Origin: Desulfohalobiaceae bacterium
GTDB lineage: Bacteria > Desulfobacterota > Desulfovibrionia > Desulfovibrionales > Desulfothermaceae
Assembly: GCA_021737525.1 (NCBI GenBank)
Contig: JAIPDU010000073.1
Span: forward strand, 1 to 7,728
Direction of reading: 5' to 3'
Length of the DNA stretch: 7,728 nt
Made by a program: the position numbers and the translations under genes. This document shows positions 5,859-7,728 of the stretch, piece after piece. Every line of letters begins with the position of its first letter. The stretch's first letter is position 1. A model generated the notes under the pieces. It had not been told where the DNA came from and searched no databases. It saw only the letters and a list, made by a program, of their open reading frames with translations.

Positions 5859-5876
5859 TTGTGAAATTATACACAA
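5859..5876. promoter_or_regulatory. Rex-type redox repressor operator
   Basis: TTGTGAAATTATACACAA has perfect TTGTG/CACAA arms separated by eight bases. It matches the common Rex consensus TTGTGAAATTTTTCACAA at 16 of 18 positions. Rex is the NADH/NAD-sensing repressor, and in Desulfovibrio it is known to control genes of sulfate reduction and energy metabolism. The site covers the -10 box of the leftward promoter for the second TauE gene and lies 39 bases before its start codon, an ideal position for repression. Confidence 0.75.
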
Positions 5877-5916
5877 AGCCAAGTGATCCGATACTAGTTT
5901 TTCCGCGCCTTGTCAA
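5866..5916 (-). promoter_or_regulatory. Promoter(s) of the minus-strand TauE operon
   Basis: On the minus strand a perfect TATAAT (5871-5866) sits inside the Rex operator but has no good -35 box at normal spacing. A perfect TTGACA (5916-5911) lies further upstream and is 17 bases from a weak TATCGG (5893-5888). Either could drive the operon. The TATAAT start would give a leader of about 38 bases and direct occlusion by Rex. Confidence 0.5.
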
Positions 5917-6010
5917 AACATGATCCCGCCTTGAGGCATGGCGGCGACAAGGCCCGTAGTCGGAAAAACAGCGCCTGGAACCGGGGACGGGGAAGCGGGG
6001 GAAGAAGCTT

Positions 6011-6043
6011 CCGGCGCCTCGAAACAGTCAAGCGAGGCGCCGG
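6011..6043 (-). terminator. Hairpin after the pyruvate carboxylase gene
   Basis: An 11-bp perfect stem (6011-6021 with 6033-6043) with an 11-base loop begins 43 bases past the carboxylase stop codon. It is strong and GC-rich, but the bases that follow on the minus strand are not a T-run. It probably ends or protects the carboxylase transcript and separates it from the Rex-linked TauE operon. Confidence 0.55.
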
Positions 6044-6086
6044 GCTCTTTGTGACATTGTGAACGCGGAGGACTTGGGGGAGGGAA

Positions 6087-7728
6087 TCACTCCACGCTGT
6101 GGGTGAAGGTCTGGAAGTGATGATCCACCAGCATGGAGGTCTTGACCACTCCCTGCTCCTTGCGGGTGGAGATAAAGTCCAGGTAATGGGTCTTGCCGTA
6201 CTCATCGAAGACGGTCACCCTGGTGCCGTCCTCGAAGCCTCCCTCCTTGAACCAGACATCCGGGGGAAGGAGCCAGGTCTTGCCGTAGGTCTCCCGGAAT
6301 CGGAAATAGCCAGTGGCATCGCGGGGAAACTGGAGGTAGAGACTCAGCTCGTCCTCGCTCACACTACGCCCCAGGGCCTTTTCCAGCTCCTGTTTCTTCT
6401 GGTCCAGATCCGCATCCTGCGGGTTCCACATGCCGCCCTCCTCCTCCAGGATCCGATCCCAGGGCTTGCCGTCGCGGCGGCGATGCTCCAGGACCTTCTT
6501 CATGATCCAGTCCGGGGGGCGATGGAAGGGAAAGGGACCGTAACGTCCGAGCAGGAGCCGCTTCAGGTCGTCCGTGGGCTGCTCGAAGCGGCCGTAGAGG
6601 ACGTTGTTCACCGCGGTGGCCCAGAGGATCTGGCTCCCGGGAGTAACAGACCATATCTCCCCAAATTCCTTGTTGATCACCGCCAGCTCCTCCGTGACCT
6701 CGTGGATCCGTTCCAGAAGGCCCAGCTTTTCCGCCTGCTCGAAGGCGATGCTCGCCGCCCCCCCGGTGAGCTTGTGCCGCTTCACCGTGGGGTCGAAGGC
6801 CTTGAACGGGGTCTCGAAACGCTCGTAATAGCGCCGTTCCTTGCGGATCTGGTCCGAGGCGTCCAACAGGGGCTGCACCTTGAGCCCGGCGGCATGGTAG
6901 CCGTATTCGTTCAGGATCTGGATCAGGCTGAGCGCCGGAGCCTGGGAGTAGACCCCGCCCCAGCCGTGGTCCGCGGCCTCCACGATCTTGGCCCCGCCTT
7001 CCACCGCCCCGATCATGCGGGCCAGGTCGTTGCCGTCGGTGTTGTGCCCGTGGTAGGCCAGGATCAGGCTGGGGAACCTGGTGCGGATGGCCCGGAAGAG
7101 CTCCTCGATGCGCTTGGGGGTGCCCACTGCGGAGTGGTTCTTCAGGCTGAGGATGATGTCCTTGCCGAAGGTGTCCACGATCTCCTTGACCTTGGCCAGA
7201 TAGAAGGCATCGGTGTGGTTCTCCCCGGTGTTGAAGCAGAGGCTGGGCATGAGGAGCTTGCCCTGCTTCTGGACCTCCTCGCCCACGACGCGCATGTTGG
7301 GGATGTGATTGAGGAAGTCGTACACCCGCCAGACGTCCACATACCGGGCGAAGCGCCGGACCACGTGGCGCTGCACGTTGTCCGGATAGGGACGATAGCC
7401 GAAGAGGTTGCGCCCCCGGCAGCACACCTGGAGCATGGTGCGGGGCATGGACTTCCTGACCACGCGCAGCTTCTCCAGGGGGTCGATCTGCCTGTACATG
7501 AGGTCCATGTGCACAGCTGCCCCACCCGAGATCTCGAAGGCGAAGAACCCGGTCTCGTCGCGGTAGGGGGACACCTTGAGCGTGGTATGGGGCAGGATGC
7601 GGCACTTGAAGTCGGACTGGGACACATCCCGCTCGTTATTGGTCAAGAAATACCCCGGGGTATCCCGCACATGGTCCAGAATCCCGGACAGGCTCATATC
7701 CGAGGTGATTCGTTCCGAGGCTATTGTC
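6087..7728 (-). CDS. pyc: Pyruvate carboxylase, carboxyltransferase part (5' end outside window)
   Basis: The frame is open to the window edge. The first Met (7697) has no ribosome site, and ten sense codons precede it, so this is very likely the C-terminal part of a longer protein. Counted from that Met, signature segments of the biotin-dependent carboxyltransferase are present: N-N-E-R-D-V-S-Q-S (20-28, in place of T-T-x-R-D-A-H-Q-S), E-I-S-G-G-A (55-60), N-L-F-G-Y-R-P-Y-P-D-N-V (97-108), L-K-N-H-S-A (185-190, Lys expected to be carbamylated), H-G-H-N-T-D-G (216-222, metal-binding His pair), T-G-G-A-A-S (311-316) and F-G-E-I-W-S-V-T-P-G-S (345-355). The chain ends at T-H-S-V-E after a tetramerisation-like segment, with no C-terminal biotin domain (no A-M-K-M). 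Its role is pyruvate to oxaloacetate for anaplerosis. Biotin carboxylase and biotin carrier domains presumably lie upstream of the window or in other genes. Confidence 0.8.
   Translation of the reverse strand, partial: TIASERITSDMSLSGILDHVRDTPGYFLTNNERDVSQSDFKCRILPHTTLKVSPYRDETGFFAFEISGGAAVHMDLMYRQIDPLEKLRVVRKSMPRTMLQVCCRGRNLFGYRPYPDNVQRHVVRRFARYVDVWRVYDFLNHIPNMRVVGEEVQKQGKLLMPSLCFNTGENHTDAFYLAKVKEIVDTFGKDIILSLKNHSAVGTPKRIEELFRAIRTRFPSLILAYHGHNTDGNDLARMIGAVEGGAKIVEAADHGWGGVYSQAPALSLIQILNEYGYHAAGLKVQPLLDASDQIRKERRYYERFETPFKAFDPTVKRHKLTGGAASIAFEQAEKLGLLERIHEVTEELAVINKEFGEIWSVTPGSQILWATAVNNVLYGRFEQPTDDLKRLLLGRYGPFPFHRPPDWIMKKVLEHRRRDGKPWDRILEEEGGMWNPQDADLDQKKQELEKALGRSVSEDELSLYLQFPRDATGYFRFRETYGKTWLLPPDVWFKEGGFEDGTRVTVFDEYGKTHYLDFISTRKEQGVVKTSMLVDHHFQTFTHSVE

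Noticed and set aside
6047..6064. Second Rex-like site around TTTGTGACATTGTGAAC
   Set aside because: The two TTGTG units are direct, not inverted, repeats, and the site lies downstream of the carboxylase stop codon rather than at a promoter.
6364..7605. Second minus-strand frame (413 codons) within the carboxylase gene
   Set aside because: It is a frame-shifted shadow rich in Pro, Gly and Arg; the conserved carboxyltransferase motifs all lie in the other frame.

Overview
The window looks like chromosomal DNA from a sulfate-reducing deltaproteobacterium (Desulfovibrionales-like). Four signals suggest this, and all are inference from sequence alone: a divergent pyruvate-carboxylase carboxyltransferase, two TauE/SafE permeases each with a small membrane partner, a Rex-type redox operator, and a textbook sigma-54 promoter. 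Most genes are GC-rich. The first small gene is clearly AT-richer, and the kinase-like gene somewhat so. I see no mobile element, CRISPR array, tRNA or rRNA.

Layout. Bases 1-403 are non-coding and end in a sigma-54 promoter (-24 GG at 352-353, -12 GC at 364-365). Short repeats that could be activator sites lie 60-155 bases upstream of it. A same-strand array follows: a 65-residue protein (404-601), a UspA-fold protein (670-1194), a TauE/SafE permease (1248-2255) and a 225-residue membrane protein (2380-3057). A cytidylate-kinase-like protein with a C-terminal BON-like domain lies at 3350-4150, probably with separate expression. On the minus strand, read right to left, are the carboxyltransferase part of a pyruvate carboxylase (6087 to the window edge), a second TauE/SafE permease (4861-5820) and its 143-residue three-helix partner (4397-4828). 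The minus operon converges on the plus operon. Its promoter holds a near-consensus Rex operator over a perfect TATAAT -10 box.

The main novelty candidate is a roughly 24-residue helical motif (consensus L-E-D-x-F-x-A-x-A-F-A-E-x-G-x-x-E-x-A-x-x-F-L-D). It occurs four times in three otherwise unrelated proteins of the plus operon: once in the small protein, once inserted in the UspA-like protein and twice at the N-terminus of the TauE partner. This suggests a shared docking or signalling module around the sigma-54-controlled permease. The Rex-controlled permease and its partner lack it. The window thus shows two paralogous permease modules under different control: one sigma-54-linked with motif proteins, the other redox-linked and minimal. 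The transported substrate cannot be read from the sequence. Sulfite, sulfate, sulfonates or other small organic anions are the family's usual range.
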